Shown: positions 11,431-24,900 of the stretch, piece by piece
Layout: each line of letters starts with the position of its first letter
How positions within the stretch are numbered: position 1 is the stretch's first letter
Assembly: GCF_019578655.1 (NCBI RefSeq)
Contig: NC_063265.1
Coordinates: 16,230,285 to 16,294,284, forward strand
Length of the DNA: 64,000 nucleotides
Direction of reading: 5' to 3'
Source: Ricinus communis
Lineage: Eukaryota > Streptophyta > Magnoliopsida > Malpighiales > Euphorbiaceae
Translations under genes and position numbers: made by a program
The notes under the pieces: generated by a model
Database searches by the model: none
The model's input: the letters and a program-made list of their open reading frames with translations, nothing else
Told to the model about the DNA's origin: nothing

Positions 11431-14400
11431 TAAAGAGGCAGGAAGTATGAAACTTAAGTGAAGTCTTGAATCGAAGGATTAAATGAACGAGCTCCACGAG
11501 GGGGTTATCAAAAAGGAATTAGAATTTATATGACAATTTTACCCCTCCATGATAGACCCATCCAAAAATACCCACCCTGTCAACTATGATGTTTCACGTT
11601 AAGGCACTCATAACCCATGAGGATTGAGGCTCAGGCTGGCCCAACTATCATCCTTCCTCTCCTTTCTCTCCTCCTTTTATCTCATTATCTCTCTCTCTCT
11701 ATACATATATATGACTGACTATCTTATGATTTTACATGCCTTATATTTATGATTATAATAACGTAAAACAAAACAACATCAATGGTTTTTTCAACACAGT
11801 GCAAAAGCTGTGAGAGGGTAATATAGTTAAGAATTTCTTTTTCTTGCTTATAATTGCCCACTGGTTACAATATTTTGCCCCCAATTTAATCATAAAACCA
11901 TATGTCATTACCATCTTTTCAATTTATCATAAGCTCAAGTCAGAAAAGTTCTTTTCTATTTCCTGTTTTTAATCATAATAAGTAGTAGTTCCCATCAATA
12001 ATATCCACAAATATGTTATCATATTGCAACTTTATTATATTCTTTTTTTTCTAAAAATAAGATTTTCATTTGTCAATAAAGTAAAGAGGAGCATAATCAT
12101 AGTACAAGGCGCACAGATGTTGCGAGATCAGCCATTTCAATTTTGCCATAAGGCGGATTATAATTGTGTGTATATATATATGTTGCCTTGTAAAGTTATT
12201 TTATTTTAATTTTCACTTTGTTACGTTAACACATAATGGGTTTGGATTTATTTATCTAATGGTAATTATTAACAAAAACAAAGCTTACTTTTATTTATAG
12301 TAATAAGAGAAAGAATTCCAGAAATACCCCTATGAATAGATAATATGATATGAGATGGTAGATATAATTGTTGTGAAGAATGAGAAATAAACAAGTGGGC
12401 AAAGTATAAGCAGGAAAACCGCCACTTTGGAAGAGGAACAGTGGAAAATTACGGCAAGGAAAAATGATTATTGGCAACAGTTGCCAAACCGAGAAATAAT
12501 GTTGGAAAGTGAAAAACAAAAGAGTGATATAATGTGAAGCAGAAGAAGAAGAAGTGTAAAAACAAAAGAGAATTATTGATGATGAGGAGGGGTGAGGAGG
12601 GTGGTGATGATGGTTCGAACCAATCCAAACCATCATTGCGAATCTTGGGGACGGCCTAGCCCACCATCATTTTACAAGGCCTAGGGCTTTAAATTTTAAA
12701 ATCCCATTATTGACCACCCTTTCAGAAACCAGAATAGACAACCCAGTGACCAAAATACCCTTCATTTCCCCATGAAAATTAAGACTAAAAAAAAAAAAAA
12801 AAAAACCCTTCCCTCCCATCATCATTCACATGACCTCATAAGTCATAACCTTCATCACCATCATCACACAAACACCCAAAAAACATTAAATTTTTTGCCC
12901 TTAACCGGCCGCCTTCCATGCTTACACATGCATGATTGTTGTGTCAGGAGAGAGAGGCATGTCTCCTCTCACAACCCATAATGCCTCTTCTTTTTCTCCT
13001 TTTCTTTTTTGTTTTCTCTCTTACTTACTCTACCCTTTTGCTCTATATATTAACAGTCTCTTTTGCTCCGTTTTGTCCCTCGCTAACCTCATTCACCAAA
13101 GCAAGGATTTCTGATTTCTTTTTTCTTTTTTCTTTTTTTTTTACATTACCCACTTCTACTACTACTACTTCTGCTGCTCCTGCTACTACTCCCACTGCTG
13201 CTACTAGTTGTTATAAGCCAGACATATTAGCTTCCTCGGCCAAGGCTCTCTAACCAACCACCTTCTAAAGGTGATCATTTTACCAAAGAGAATTAAAAAA
13301 GAAAAAAAAAAAGAAAGAAGAGAGGCCCACCTCTCTCTATATCTCTCTCTTTCTGTTATCTCTGTTCTTTGAATTTCTTCTTCTTCTTCTTCTTCTTTCT
13401 TTCACTAAGATAGGTAGACATGGTCGTTTACAATGGTTTCTTGTTGTGAGTTTTAGCTGGTTCTTTTTCTTTTTATATTCTCTACGAGTACATATGTGTA
13501 CTCCTCATAAGGTTCCTTGTGTACATAACAAAAACAACCTTATGTTTTGAGGAGGGAATATCTGTTCTTTTTTTAAACATTCTCCCTATCTTTGGATTCT
13601 TTAATACTGATTTTCCTTGCACTTTTCCAGCTCTAAGGTTGTTTTCTTTATCTTCTCTTTTCTTTCTTTTCACTTAATAACTTTCGGCATATTCCTTTAT
13701 ATCAAGATTATACATTACATCACGTTACACTCTTTGATATTATCATGTACATATACATAACAGAGCAAGAACTACAGTGCAACAAATGTGGATCCTTTTT
13801 TTAGTGTAGACACACACTGAAGTTCACTCTATGGTCAGTCTGGTGAAAACCCTTTATCCTTTTCTTTCATGTTTGGGAAACCGAAAGAGACCAATTTGAC
13901 GATGAGTACAGATTTGGACAAGCTCTTATTCCATCTCTATATTACTATATATCTCCTCTTCATTTTTATCTTCTAGACTACCCACTTGCTCTCTATACCA
14001 TATTGAATCGTTTTTTGCCCCTCACTTGCCCTGCTTTCCTCTGTTGTTGTCTTTTGTTTTTTTGACTTAAGATTAATCAAGCAATCATGAGCTTGTAAAC
14101 ATTCTTTTATTGTATTTTGGACTCTTCCATTTTATCTAAATTGGTAAATCTAACACAATTTTTGTGTCTCTCCCTAGACGTGATTTATTTTTATTGTTTC
14201 TTTCTATTATTTTGAGGGCAATCTTTGTATTGTTTTATATAGATGTAATGTAAGCATTGTTTTGTCACGCATTTGCTTTTCCTTTTCTTTAAAAAGAATT
14301 GTTTCTTGACTACAATTTTCTATTATTTTATTAGCTTAAGATTATAGTTTAAAATTTCTGACCATGTAGAATATAGTATCACAATACTGTCTTCATGTGT

Positions 14401-14552
14401 CATAATACAATAAGTAACAGTGGCTTGGTGATACTTTTTTCTTCTGCCTTTTTTTTTTTTTTTTTTAAATAATGTTATTTCCATTAATAATATATTGTTG
14501 GTTTTGTTTCAGGGGCATTACAGGGAGTTTGAAAATTTGTGTATTCATAATC
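11431..14552 (+). other. upstream region and probable leader of the LITTLE ZIPPER gene
   Basis: No protein-coding gene is recognised. From about 12930 the DNA becomes strongly pyrimidine-rich with CTT and CTA triplet runs (13156-13204, 13377-13397), as in plant 5' leaders. A good 3' splice site (TTTTGTTTCAG) ends at 14512, 40 bases before the LITTLE ZIPPER ATG. A possible donor, GATAG followed by GTAGAC, lies at 13413. I infer a leader intron of about 1.1 kb. The donor choice is uncertain, and open frames at 12772-13253 are low-complexity. Confidence 0.45.
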
Positions 14553-14786
14553 ATGGAAAGACTGAACTCAAAGCTGTACCTGCAGAACTGCTACATAATG
14601 AAGGAGAATGAGAGGCTAAGGAAGAAAGCACAGCTTCTCAACCAGGAGAATCAAGCACTGTTATCTGAGCTGAAACAGAAACTCACTAAGACTAATTCAA
14701 AAGCCAATGCCTCCAACAACACTATTCCTGACCTCAATCTCAGCTCCACTTCTACTCAAAATCCTACCAATTCCAGCCCTAACTGA
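14553..14786 (+). CDS. ZPR: LITTLE ZIPPER (ZPR3/ZPR4-like) microprotein
   Basis: Encodes a 77-residue microprotein. LITTLE ZIPPER proteins consist mainly of a leucine zipper that pairs with class III HD-ZIP transcription factors to give dimers unable to bind DNA, acting in leaf polarity and shoot meristem control. The family signature is plain: MERLNSKLYLQNCYIM at the start, then KENERLRKKAQLLNQENQALL, with zipper positions near I15, L22, L29 and L36. The tail after residue 47 is Ser/Thr/Asn-rich and poorly conserved in the family. I chose the ATG at 14553 because the conserved N-terminus begins there. An upstream in-frame ATG at 14472 would start inside the inferred leader intron. The coding region is a single exon. 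Confidence 0.9.
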   Translation: MERLNSKLYLQNCYIMKENERLRKKAQLLNQENQALLSELKQKLTKTNSKANASNNTIPDLNLSSTSTQNPTNSSPN

Positions 14787-17700
14787 TCCATCATCTGGGA
14801 TAGAGTATCATGACCCCAGTAGGACTCTCTCTCTCTCTCTGCTCTTTTTTTTTTTTTTTTTTTTTTGTGTAAAACCATAGTCCCCAACAGTAGTAGTTTC
14901 TTCCAATTTCAGTCATATAGGACACTAGAAGTATCTCCTTATCAGGGTTACTTTTCACTTCCATTTTCATGTTTATCTTATCTTGCTTTTTTGAGGGGAT
15001 TAAGATATGGATTTCTGAACTACAAGGATGTATCAGGATATCTGCTAGAAAGGAATATAATATTATTATAGTTTTTAGTTTTTCGTTCTGTATCTCTCTC
15101 CCTCTTTCTCTCTCACACAGACATACTTGAAATATTAAAAACAGAGTAAAAAGAAAACAAACAAAATGTGCAAACTTAAATTCATGTTGTATAATAATTC
15201 CCTAACTCACAAACGTGACTGAGATATATCAGACAACAAGAAGTCTTTTCTTCTCCATCCCAATTATTTCATTGAGTAATGACTGGTAATTTCACTTGTG
15301 CCCATTCTCTTGTATGCCTATGCTTGAAAAGAGGCAAATTCAGTAGAATAATAAAGCAACAGAAAGCAACCCACTTCAAATAATAAACTCTCGTGGAATA
15401 TTCCAAACTGGTTTCATCAAACCCACTAAGTCTTATTTACTAAACAACAAAGATTATATTCAGTCACTACAGAAGTAGTTTCTTTCTTCTTGTTTTGGGG
15501 CACTAAAGAACAAGTATTATATTCAGTTTCATTCTTAGATAACCCTAGAAAAACCTCATCACAAAATAAAAATGGCAAGTATATATTAACTGAAAGTTGA
15601 AGGTCTACATAGTTGACAAGTAAACTTATGAGACCATATAATTTCTTGTGGCATAAGTTCCACTCTGCAGGGAACTTGAACCAGTTTGCAGTTAGTTAGG
15701 GACTTGATGATTGGAAGCCCAGCTCCACTACAAGCTACACTGTGGTAAGAAAGCCCACCATACCTAGATTGTTCTTCTTTATTTTCTTTTTTCCTTTTCT
15801 GCTTTATTTTATTTTATTTTTCAATGGGAATAAATAGAATAAAAAGAGAAAGCTGGATACAACAGGATTAGAAAGGGGGGCCTTTTCACATAGATTCTGT
15901 TTGATTGGAGGATCTAATCAAAGGTAACATCATCAAAAGATTCAGAAGAGGAAGTCAATGAGAATTAATATAAGTTTGAAAAGAAGTGGAAACTCACAAA
16001 TATCAACTCATGGGCATGACCTAGACTGGGCTCATGGCATATACTGGTTGGTTGACCACCATATCCAGCAATAACAACATTTAAAAAAGAAAGTGTCTTA
16101 TCAAAGCACAAATGAATATCTAAGTAAAAACCCACTTCCCCTCTAGAGCACTGCAGTTAACAGATCCCTCTCTGAGTCTACCAAATCCCTCAGGAAGCCA
16201 TTTTGAAAAACAGAAAGAAGTCCAAGGAATGATGACTTGTATCTTCTTCGAAGACCTAGACAAGGATTATCTGACCAGAGAACTAAGTTCAAAACAACTA
16301 CATACAGAGGAGTTGGGCAACTAATACTTGTTAAAGTTTCAAAGACAATGATTTCACCTCTATAATAATAATATCATACCTGATCTGCTCTATGAAGATT
16401 GCACTTCTCCAGCATAATTTAGATAGATTCTTTTTTTTTTTTTTTTGATAAACTGCTCGAAGTCTGGGCCATTAGATTAGAGTAATGCATATATATATTG
16501 CGCAACAAGGATTTGAGAAGCTAAGTTTTGCAAAATACTTATCATAATTTATGTGCTAATGTACTTGGGATTAGTTTTCAACAGTTCACTTACTGGATAT
16601 AATCCATGTTCTTCGTAAATAACTGAACTCCCTTCTTCTCAGTGTAGGTGTTTGTTACATTTAAAAGGCACATTTTGCAGACTACCCCACTATCTAATTA
16701 CATATTTTCTAACATATTTCATTTTATGAAGATGTATTTATATTAAATAGTTTTTAATCACAATTGACCAATAATAGATAGCACCTATCAGCATTATCAT
16801 GCCACTTATTAAAAGAAAATATACATTGCGATATTATTAAATAGTCATGTGAATTTATATTCACCTAGTGCCACTTTATTTATCATATAATAATTTTTTA
16901 AATTAAATTTAATTATTTAAAAAAGAATCTGACTTTTGTCACTGTTCATTATTAAGATGAACCCAAATGACCGCAAGACAGCAATAGAGCAACACAGTTG
17001 TTTTTTATTTTAAATTCATTAAAGATTCAATAAATCATAGCAAGGAATAATTAATTTCTATATCTCATTATAAACGTGATACACATTATCAAAATTGATG
17101 GATGATTACTAGTAAATCTAGAATTTAAAGTCTCTTTAATGCTTAAAATCATAATCTCTCTTGAAGTTCTAGCCATCCCTATAAGTTCATAGCATGATTA
17201 ATTTTTAAAAAGTTCCTATCGTGCAAAACGGGTTTACATAATTCAAATAATTATATGTTTAGTCTCTCAATTTATTTCAAATGATTGATTTCTTTTAAAA
17301 TTAATAATTAAATATGACAACTTATTAAAAAATAATAAAGTGATATTTTTAAAAGGATGATTTTTAAATTTTTCTTAAATTATTGCGAATATGAATGAGA
17401 GAGGTAAAATTGTTCAACGGGTTAACAATTAAAATGAATTTATTAGTAATATAGCCTTAGGATAAATTTTATTTTATATATATTTTCTGAATCTTTTTTT
17501 CTCTAATCTCTACTTTTCTTATTTTTCATTTCTCTCTGTGTCAGAAATATTATATAGAGAGAACATCATAAATTAATAAAAAAAATTTTGTAATCTTAAT
17601 TCTTAATCTCCAATTCATAAAAATTTAAATATTTTATTACAGTATAAAAGTCTAATGACTTACACATTTATATATAATGGACATATTTGTCACTTCATTA

Positions 17701-20111
17701 TCTTTGCAATATATTATTACCACTTGTCTTTTATTTTACAAGTTAGTTTAACATAAAAAAAAAAATATTAGTATTTATAATGGTAATTTACTAAAAATAT
17801 TATCTTATTATTTTTTTTACAAAATACCAACTTAATTATTAAGTTAAGAATTTAACCACTCGATTATTATCTTTTTAATAAGTTGAAACACAAAAAACAT
17901 AATTATACTTTTGATATATAAAAATAAATTAATTTAATATTGTGTTTAGTCTAAATAAATTTATTTAAATTTATGTAGTTGGTAATAAATGAGAAATTAA
18001 TTAAATTTCTATTTTATCAAATTCATAAGATTTATTACAATTAAACCAGATCCTATCAAAATTTGATATAAATTCTAAATTTATAATAGACTCTTTTTTT
18101 ATCTTATCTAAAAAGGTCGGCTCCATGACCAACATGTTACAATAATAATTAATCAATAAATATGTGTAGAATTTCAATGATGCACATATTATATTTCCTG
18201 AATACTATTTACCTATTCAATCCAATGGAATTAAGAATCTTCATTGAAATTTGAAGATCTCATACCACAGGCAGATAGTGTAATTTTTTAATTGAAAGAA
18301 GAAAAGAAAATGGCAGAAGAAATGTGGTTCATGATTAATTTTGGAAGCAATAGGATATATATTAATTACTATGCATATTCATAATAAGAATAGGCTGACG
18401 TCATCAATGTCAAATCGTTAGAGCAAAAGTATATATATTGGGAAGTCAAAACAAGAAGCTATTTGCTTGTGCGCACACACACCTAGCATGAGAGCATGAT
18501 TTCCCGATGCTGCTACCTGGGAGAGACAAAATTTATATACTTATATATAATAAAATCTCCTTACATCCATATTCTAAATATAAAAGTTTTAATTATAATT
18601 TAACTAATTATAAATAAGAATTTGAAAGTATTTGGTTTAGAGATTTAATAGAGTTGATAGCTGCATTTTACTGAACATTTATATTAGAGTTTGGTAAATA
18701 CTTAAAACACATTAGCTGATTTTGTTTCTACTTTGTGAAAAATTCAAGTTATGAGTTCTTTGAAGAACTTTATGGACTTATGGACACTCGTGTTAGCGAA
18801 TATAGACTTATCGCATCACATAGATCCTTAAGGTTAGTTATATGAAAGAGAACAAAGAACTTGTGATTTTTTTTATTATCAGATCGAAAATCCTACCTAT
18901 ATTTTCGTTTTGTTTGTTTCTTTTGTATCTTTTTTTCTAATTTCTGTCTAGTATGATTGTTTGATTTTATTTGGAGGGCATAAACACAAGTATTGAGTGG
19001 AAGTGCATGACCGATCCAATATTTGGATAAATGCGAAGAAAAAAATTAGTTGATTGAGTATTGATATCATTGTCGGAGTGATCGGGAACGAATCTTTTAG
19101 AGGAAGTAGGGAACAACGAGAATCGAGGCACTCTTAAATATTTTGATTCAAGATGTGCATAATTGGGATCTACATAATTCCTTATTCTTTTATGTATAAG
19201 GTTTGCTGATGACACAAGAATTGGTGTAAGGAATCATGAGAACGCAATTGACAAGCTTGATCGGTGGTATTCAGACTTGCTTGATGATCAAGCAACACAA
19301 GACGTAAATCCATGTGTGTAAGTGAGAAATCATATTGTTTCAATTAATCAAAGTATATACAAGCAGGAATGTGAGCATTTTCATGTTTGGCATGCATATA
19401 ATGAAGTAATTTGGGTAGGAGTATTCTTAGGTAGGCCCACGCGAACTTCTCCTTGTTTTTTTATTAAGTTGGCTTATAAAACTTGGAACAACGAGAGTTA
19501 TTAACTAGTCAACTCCTTTTCGATTCTTGATTTTACTTTAGTTTATGCATTTTTATTTATTTATTTATTTTTTCATATTTAGATTCTAGTTTCTTCTTCT
19601 AGTAGAATGAGGTATTCGCACTGTAAAAACTGCTTGTAACTGAATACTTGAGGATAAGTAGTAGTAAAATATTAAAATTTATATTATATTTAAATATAAT
19701 ATTCAATTTTATAAAAGACTATCTTATGTTCGGAATAAAAAAATAAAAAGGGATGAAAAATAGAAAAGAAAATAATAACTTTATGTTGTGTGGAATGGAA
19801 GACAAATAATAATAACAAACTTTTCGTCCATTTCTCTTTAAAATGGAGAGAAAATATATAATAGAAAAATGATGTGTTTGTTGTCATTTGGATTTAAAAC
19901 ATAATCAAATTATTATTATTGTGTGGGCACTTGTATTTAAAATGAAGAGTAAGATAATAAATTTGTTCATTCTTTCTTTCTGTGGTTTGTATAAAAATAC
20001 ATAAGTGATTTTAGTAATTCTTTTTTTCCTTTAGTGTGGATACAAATAAAGAAAGACCCTCAAAAGCTATGTGCCCAAACCCAAAGCATATAAAACGTAA
20101 AATGGCACCAT
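14787..20111. other. intergenic DNA, no gene seen
   Basis: The first 300 bases probably include the LITTLE ZIPPER 3' UTR (CT repeat at 14826-14841, T run at 14847-14866). The remainder is AT-rich. A TGACGTCA bZIP-type palindrome stands at 18396-18403 with no gene beside it. A less AT-biased stretch at 18750-19500 has an 82-codon minus-strand frame (18967-19215) that I do not recognise; it may be a decayed element. No tRNA or snoRNA was recognised before 20112. Confidence 0.5.
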
Positions 20112-20183
20112 CGCCGTTGCCGGGGATCGAACCCGGGTCACCCGCGTGACAGGCGGGAATACTTACCACTATACTACAACGAC
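20112..20183 (-). tRNA. tRNA-Asp (anticodon GTC)
   Basis: The minus strand folds as a 72-nt cloverleaf with G discriminator. The acceptor arm GTCGTTG pairs with CAACGGC (one T-G wobble), the anticodon stem is CCCGC/GCGGG with loop CTGTCAC, and the T arm carries GGTTCGATCC. The anticodon GTC (plus-strand 20148-20150) decodes aspartate. Internal A box (TAGTATAGTGGT) and B box are intact. No CCA is encoded and there is no intron. T runs just after the 3' end on the minus strand can serve as RNA polymerase III terminators. This is a typical nuclear plant gene. Confidence 0.97.
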
Positions 20184-21958
20184 TTACTCATTTGATAAAT
20201 TGAGAATTGACCCCTGTAATTTCATACGTACTATAACATAATAATTAAAACTTTTAATTTAGAACGTCATAATATACCTCATCAATTTTGTTTATTTTTA
20301 ACAAAAAGTGAAATTTAACTTAAGTTGACCCATTTTAAACTCAAAAATTGGATTCAAGACCATAACTAATCCATTAATCATCCATTCATGTGAAACAACA
20401 ACATAAATATAATTTAAAGGATTTATCTTTTTATAGTCTGTGAAATTTCTTTTTGTGATTTTTTTTGTCAATTTTGATGCTTGAATAAAGTATACCGTAT
20501 TATCCGTGATTGATTTTATTTTTAATTAATTTTGTTGTTGACTTTGATATTTAAGTTTCTTTTGAAAAAATAATAAAAATATCCATGTTTTTCATTTCTA
20601 CTAAAATACAGTATAATTTTTCTTTTTATTTTTACTACTTAAAAATATCAAATATATGGTGTTTTAACTTTTTTTTTTTTTAAAATACGGTATGGTTTTT
20701 TGATAAAACAACTAACCAAAAAACAATCTCACTGTATTCAAAAAGAAAAGAGAACTACAAAATAGTATTTTTGAAAAAAGAATTATACAATAAAAATGAT
20801 AATTTTTTGTTGATTCTAATTTATAATCATGATGCTAACACACAATATTACTCATGATTAATTATTCATTTTCTTGTTGGAAAAAACAATTATGAATTAC
20901 ATACTAATGCTGAGCACTTAAAATATATTTTAAAAAGGATTTGACAAGCACATAAGCTGTATTTTAAAAAGATTATAATACTATTTTTAAAGTAAAGCTT
21001 TTATTTTCTTTTTCTCACTATTTTAAATCTTTATATCAATTGTTATATAAGGGTACATTTTTTTAGTAAATAAAATAGTTTATATAATACCTTTTAGAAT
21101 CACCAGTAATAGTTGTTAGATATTTAGGCATGTTGCATGGATTTGTCTTCTTCTATGCTATGTATATATATATATATATTATATAATTTGATGAAATTTG
21201 CTGCTATATTTTTATGATAATATTTCTAAAAACTATTGACTATTATGAGGGTTTTGCTTTTCTTTACAGTTTAATTATTTAAGTATGCGGATTGTGCTTT
21301 TCTAGCAAATTAGTCTGCCACATTTAAATTAACCATAAAATAGTGTCGCATAAGTATTCTTACCCTCCTTAGTGTAGATTCTAGCTTCGCCACCGGCTGG
21401 GATCATGGCAATACATAATTTGTTACTTACGAAGTTGTTAAATAACTGTCACTTTTCTGTTAGGATGTAACAGGTGGTTCACCGTTACAACTAAGTAAAA
21501 CAGCAGATATAGAGACTTTTAACTTCGTACAGCTGCAAATTATCCAATAAAAAGATCAAATTCCTCGTTCTAGATCCTGCAACGAAATGGAATTAAGGAT
21601 CATATAATCCGGCCCTGGAATTAAGGATTTATCAAGAGATTGAGGTTGTCAAAGAAAATTTGAGACACAAGCTTATTCAACCATAATTGTTAAGGAAGCC
21701 CATTAGGGACATGAACAGATCCTGAAGAATAATAATAATAGTGGCACATGTCAAGTATAAGATCGTATATTCTATGTTGTTCAAGATAGAGCACTAGTGC
21801 CTAGTCCTATTTCAGTTTTGTGTAATCTCGATCTAGTCTAGCGAAGAAGCAAAAGGAGTAACCAGAAATGCAGAGTAAACAACCTGAAAATTTTAGCATA
21901 TGGAATTAGTAATGTAATGAACAGGGAAGTCTGTTCCTCTGCCAAGATTGTAGCATGT
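20184..21958. other. intergenic DNA, no gene seen
   Basis: AT-rich spacer between the tRNA and the 3' end of the RCE1 gene, with an (AT)n run near 21161-21184. The last 200 bases are probably RCE1 3' UTR. Nothing else is recognised. Confidence 0.55.
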
Positions 21959-24900
21959 CTAATTCCAGGAACAATATCCACGCCAACATCTGCAATTATT
22001 CGTTCTATCATTGTACAAATCAGGATGTGTTATTGGAAAAAGAAGCCACAGGAAGGTTATCACTCCAGCTACAAACGCCAGACTTGCCATCCCTGAAATA
22101 ATATTAAGATGCCCTTGAGATTCAACATAATAACTGGGCCACAAATAAAATTTTAAATCCAAGAAGAAACAAACATATTGTAAAACAAAATTGGAGGGCT
22201 TTGGCAATGCAAGTTCAAAGATAAAACATTAAGTCATGAACCATCATGCAGAGGCAGAAGCTTGCAGTTGGATAAGGTAAGGCAAAGAGAAATAAAAGAG
22301 GGGCGAAAACTATTACACAGGTATCACAAATTTCACAAACTACGACATTTTAAAGTTTGCTCCCAACTTACTGAACCTACCTCCATTCAAAACTCCGAAA
22401 AAAGGTGACATCATAAGCAGAGCAACGATTGAAAGATAAATTAGATTCAGTATCCATTTTGTCTTCCTTTTTTTTTTGACATTTTAGGCCAAGAAGATTA
22501 TTTTTGTCAAACCCAGGGCGGCGTTCCCAGCTCGTCATTGATAAACTAATAAGATTATTTGATTGAGTTCTACTGGGTTCCTTCAATTGTCTTATTCGGT
22601 TGGTTCTGTCCAAAAGTAAATACACGACTTCTCAAATCAACCCCACAATCTCATACCATGCATGTCCCAAAATCATTATTAGAATAAAATGAATGAATTT
22701 GCTTTAACTTTCTGTTTGTAAATTCTTCTTTCTTAAATACCTTAGATGATATTTTTTAAATGAGAATGTTTTATTCTGAAAAAAAAAAAAAATTAAAAGG
22801 AAAGTAAGGAAACTATGACTTAATCAATGAAGTTGTGAATTTATCTTTTTGACCCTATTGATTGCTGCTGTAGTAATATTCCCTTGCTTGTGCCTTCTAC
22901 AAGTCTATTTTAAAAAAATGAGTTCAACTGCAGCTGTACCGGCATACCTGTCCTCCTCGCAAGCACCACAGGCAATCCCATAAAATTGCAAAATATATGA
23001 GCGACCAATGGGGCTAGAAGATGTCCTGCAAAGATAATACAGTGCGATGGAATGCAAAGGAAAATATTCGAGAAAGAAAATATGCAAGGCAACAACAAAG
23101 AAATAACTATCACCTATTATGTAGAAGAGGTGAACATCTTGCATATGCTGACAGATATTGACCTACAAATAATATGGATCCAAATTTCTTGTCTAGGTTT
23201 GGTACTTATCCAAACTAAGAATGAACTCTTTAAAAAAGATTGAAGGTGCTTAATAAGGACTACACATTAGCAATCAATGGAAGTTATCAGGTCAGTTGTA
23301 CAAGAAAACATGTTTTGAAACGAGTCACTCAGTTAACTCTAAAATTCTATTTTTCCATGTTACAAGTTCAAGAATGAGACATGCACAACCACTGTGGATC
23401 CTTAGAAGTTGATTCCAACAGACTGAACACTTATTTACTACCTTTTTCATTTGAGAAAAATAACCAAGGTTACTGGTGTAAATCCTACATTGTGTATATC
23501 TGAGCAATGAAAGCCTTACATTGTTATCTATACATTTACAATTCTGGATCCCACCAAGTAACACAGCAACTATGTTATTAACCGAAAAAGAAGAAATGCA
23601 GAACTTTGTATTATAAGAATTTAATTGACTGATACATTTTTAATAACCAAGCAATGTTTTAAATGAAAACTTCATTGCAACAGGTATACCCTAGATTAAA
23701 TATAGCAGGATAAGAATGTCAATCTAGAAAGAACCTCTTTGACACCAGCAACAGACTTATAGTAAATAGAGATGTGTGGTAAAGCAAATGTTTCTACTAT
23801 TTATTGACAAGCAACAACTTACCTGTTCGAATATAAAGAAAAGAAGCATAAGAACCAAAAACCACAGTGTAGCCAAGCTGAAGACCTGAGAAATAATAAA
23901 ATTCACTAGCCAGTTAGAAAATGACAACTAGAAATCGTATATGATCAATAAAGTTCTTCCGAAGAAAGTGTATCAATAATTTTGACTAAGCAATAGTTAG
24001 AGAACAGAAAACTGAAGCTAATAAAAAATCAAGTTGTTGAACTACAGAAACGGCAACCATACTCCAAGTACAGAGCACAAGAATCAGAACATACCTACAA
24101 CCATGGAGGCCTTAAGCAAGCTGTAGTTATGCCTGATATAGATCTCCATCCAATGATTCAAATGTGCTGCACATAATGATTACACTCAGTAAGATTGCTT
24201 TGCATAAAAAGTTCACCATCTAATAAGGGTCATAATTCGCAATTCATACAGAAGCTGAACCAGAAATCCTACCACTTACTCTTGAATTTATCATGTATAT
24301 TCAACCATATGGCAAGATAGATTTAGATGAAGAAGACACAACAACAGAACATGTATTTACCAATATGTACCAACTTACCCAAGCTGAATAGTACAGGACA
24401 GAGAAAAATGATAGCAGAGATTTTCAATCCTCCACATAGAAGCAGAGGTATCATACATGCTCTAAACACCAATTCTTCTGTTAATGGAGCCTGTGCAGCA
24501 GAATCAAGGATTAAATTAATGGAGAAACATAAATTTTTCTGATTTCAATAGTTACTTGTAACTGAACAAAGGACATCATATCATGTAAAATCAAATAGCT
24601 CACAGTGGGAAATAACTGAACCAATTCATTCATTTAGAATGTCAAAAAAGAAAGCAGTAAATCAATACAGCAGTATGTAATGCAGAAAAACTAACAGGTA
24701 AAAATGATAATGAAACTGACCACCACATAATTACGCCAAACCAAAACATTGGAAGCAGTGGAAAACATCCAAGTGATGAAGTTTTGGAAGAGAAGATTGA
24801 TAGAGTCAAATGAAATGCCTCCATTGGCATGCTCCTTCCATGAATCCACCAATAAGAACAACTTGAGGGCAAAAGATCCGGCATACATTAAAGAAGTCAA

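Noticed and set aside
12608..12634. tRNA-like GGTTCGAACC box
   Set aside because: A short palindrome without acceptor, anticodon or D arms around it.
12936..13253. 105-codon plus-strand frame with hydrophobic start and Ser/Thr/Ala-rich end
   Set aside because: It overlaps pyrimidine-rich DNA and CTA/CTG triplet runs in the probable LITTLE ZIPPER leader. The composition follows the repeats, and other frames are equally open.
18396..18403. TGACGTCA bZIP palindrome
   Set aside because: A perfect motif, but there is no gene within several kilobases on either side that it could plausibly control.
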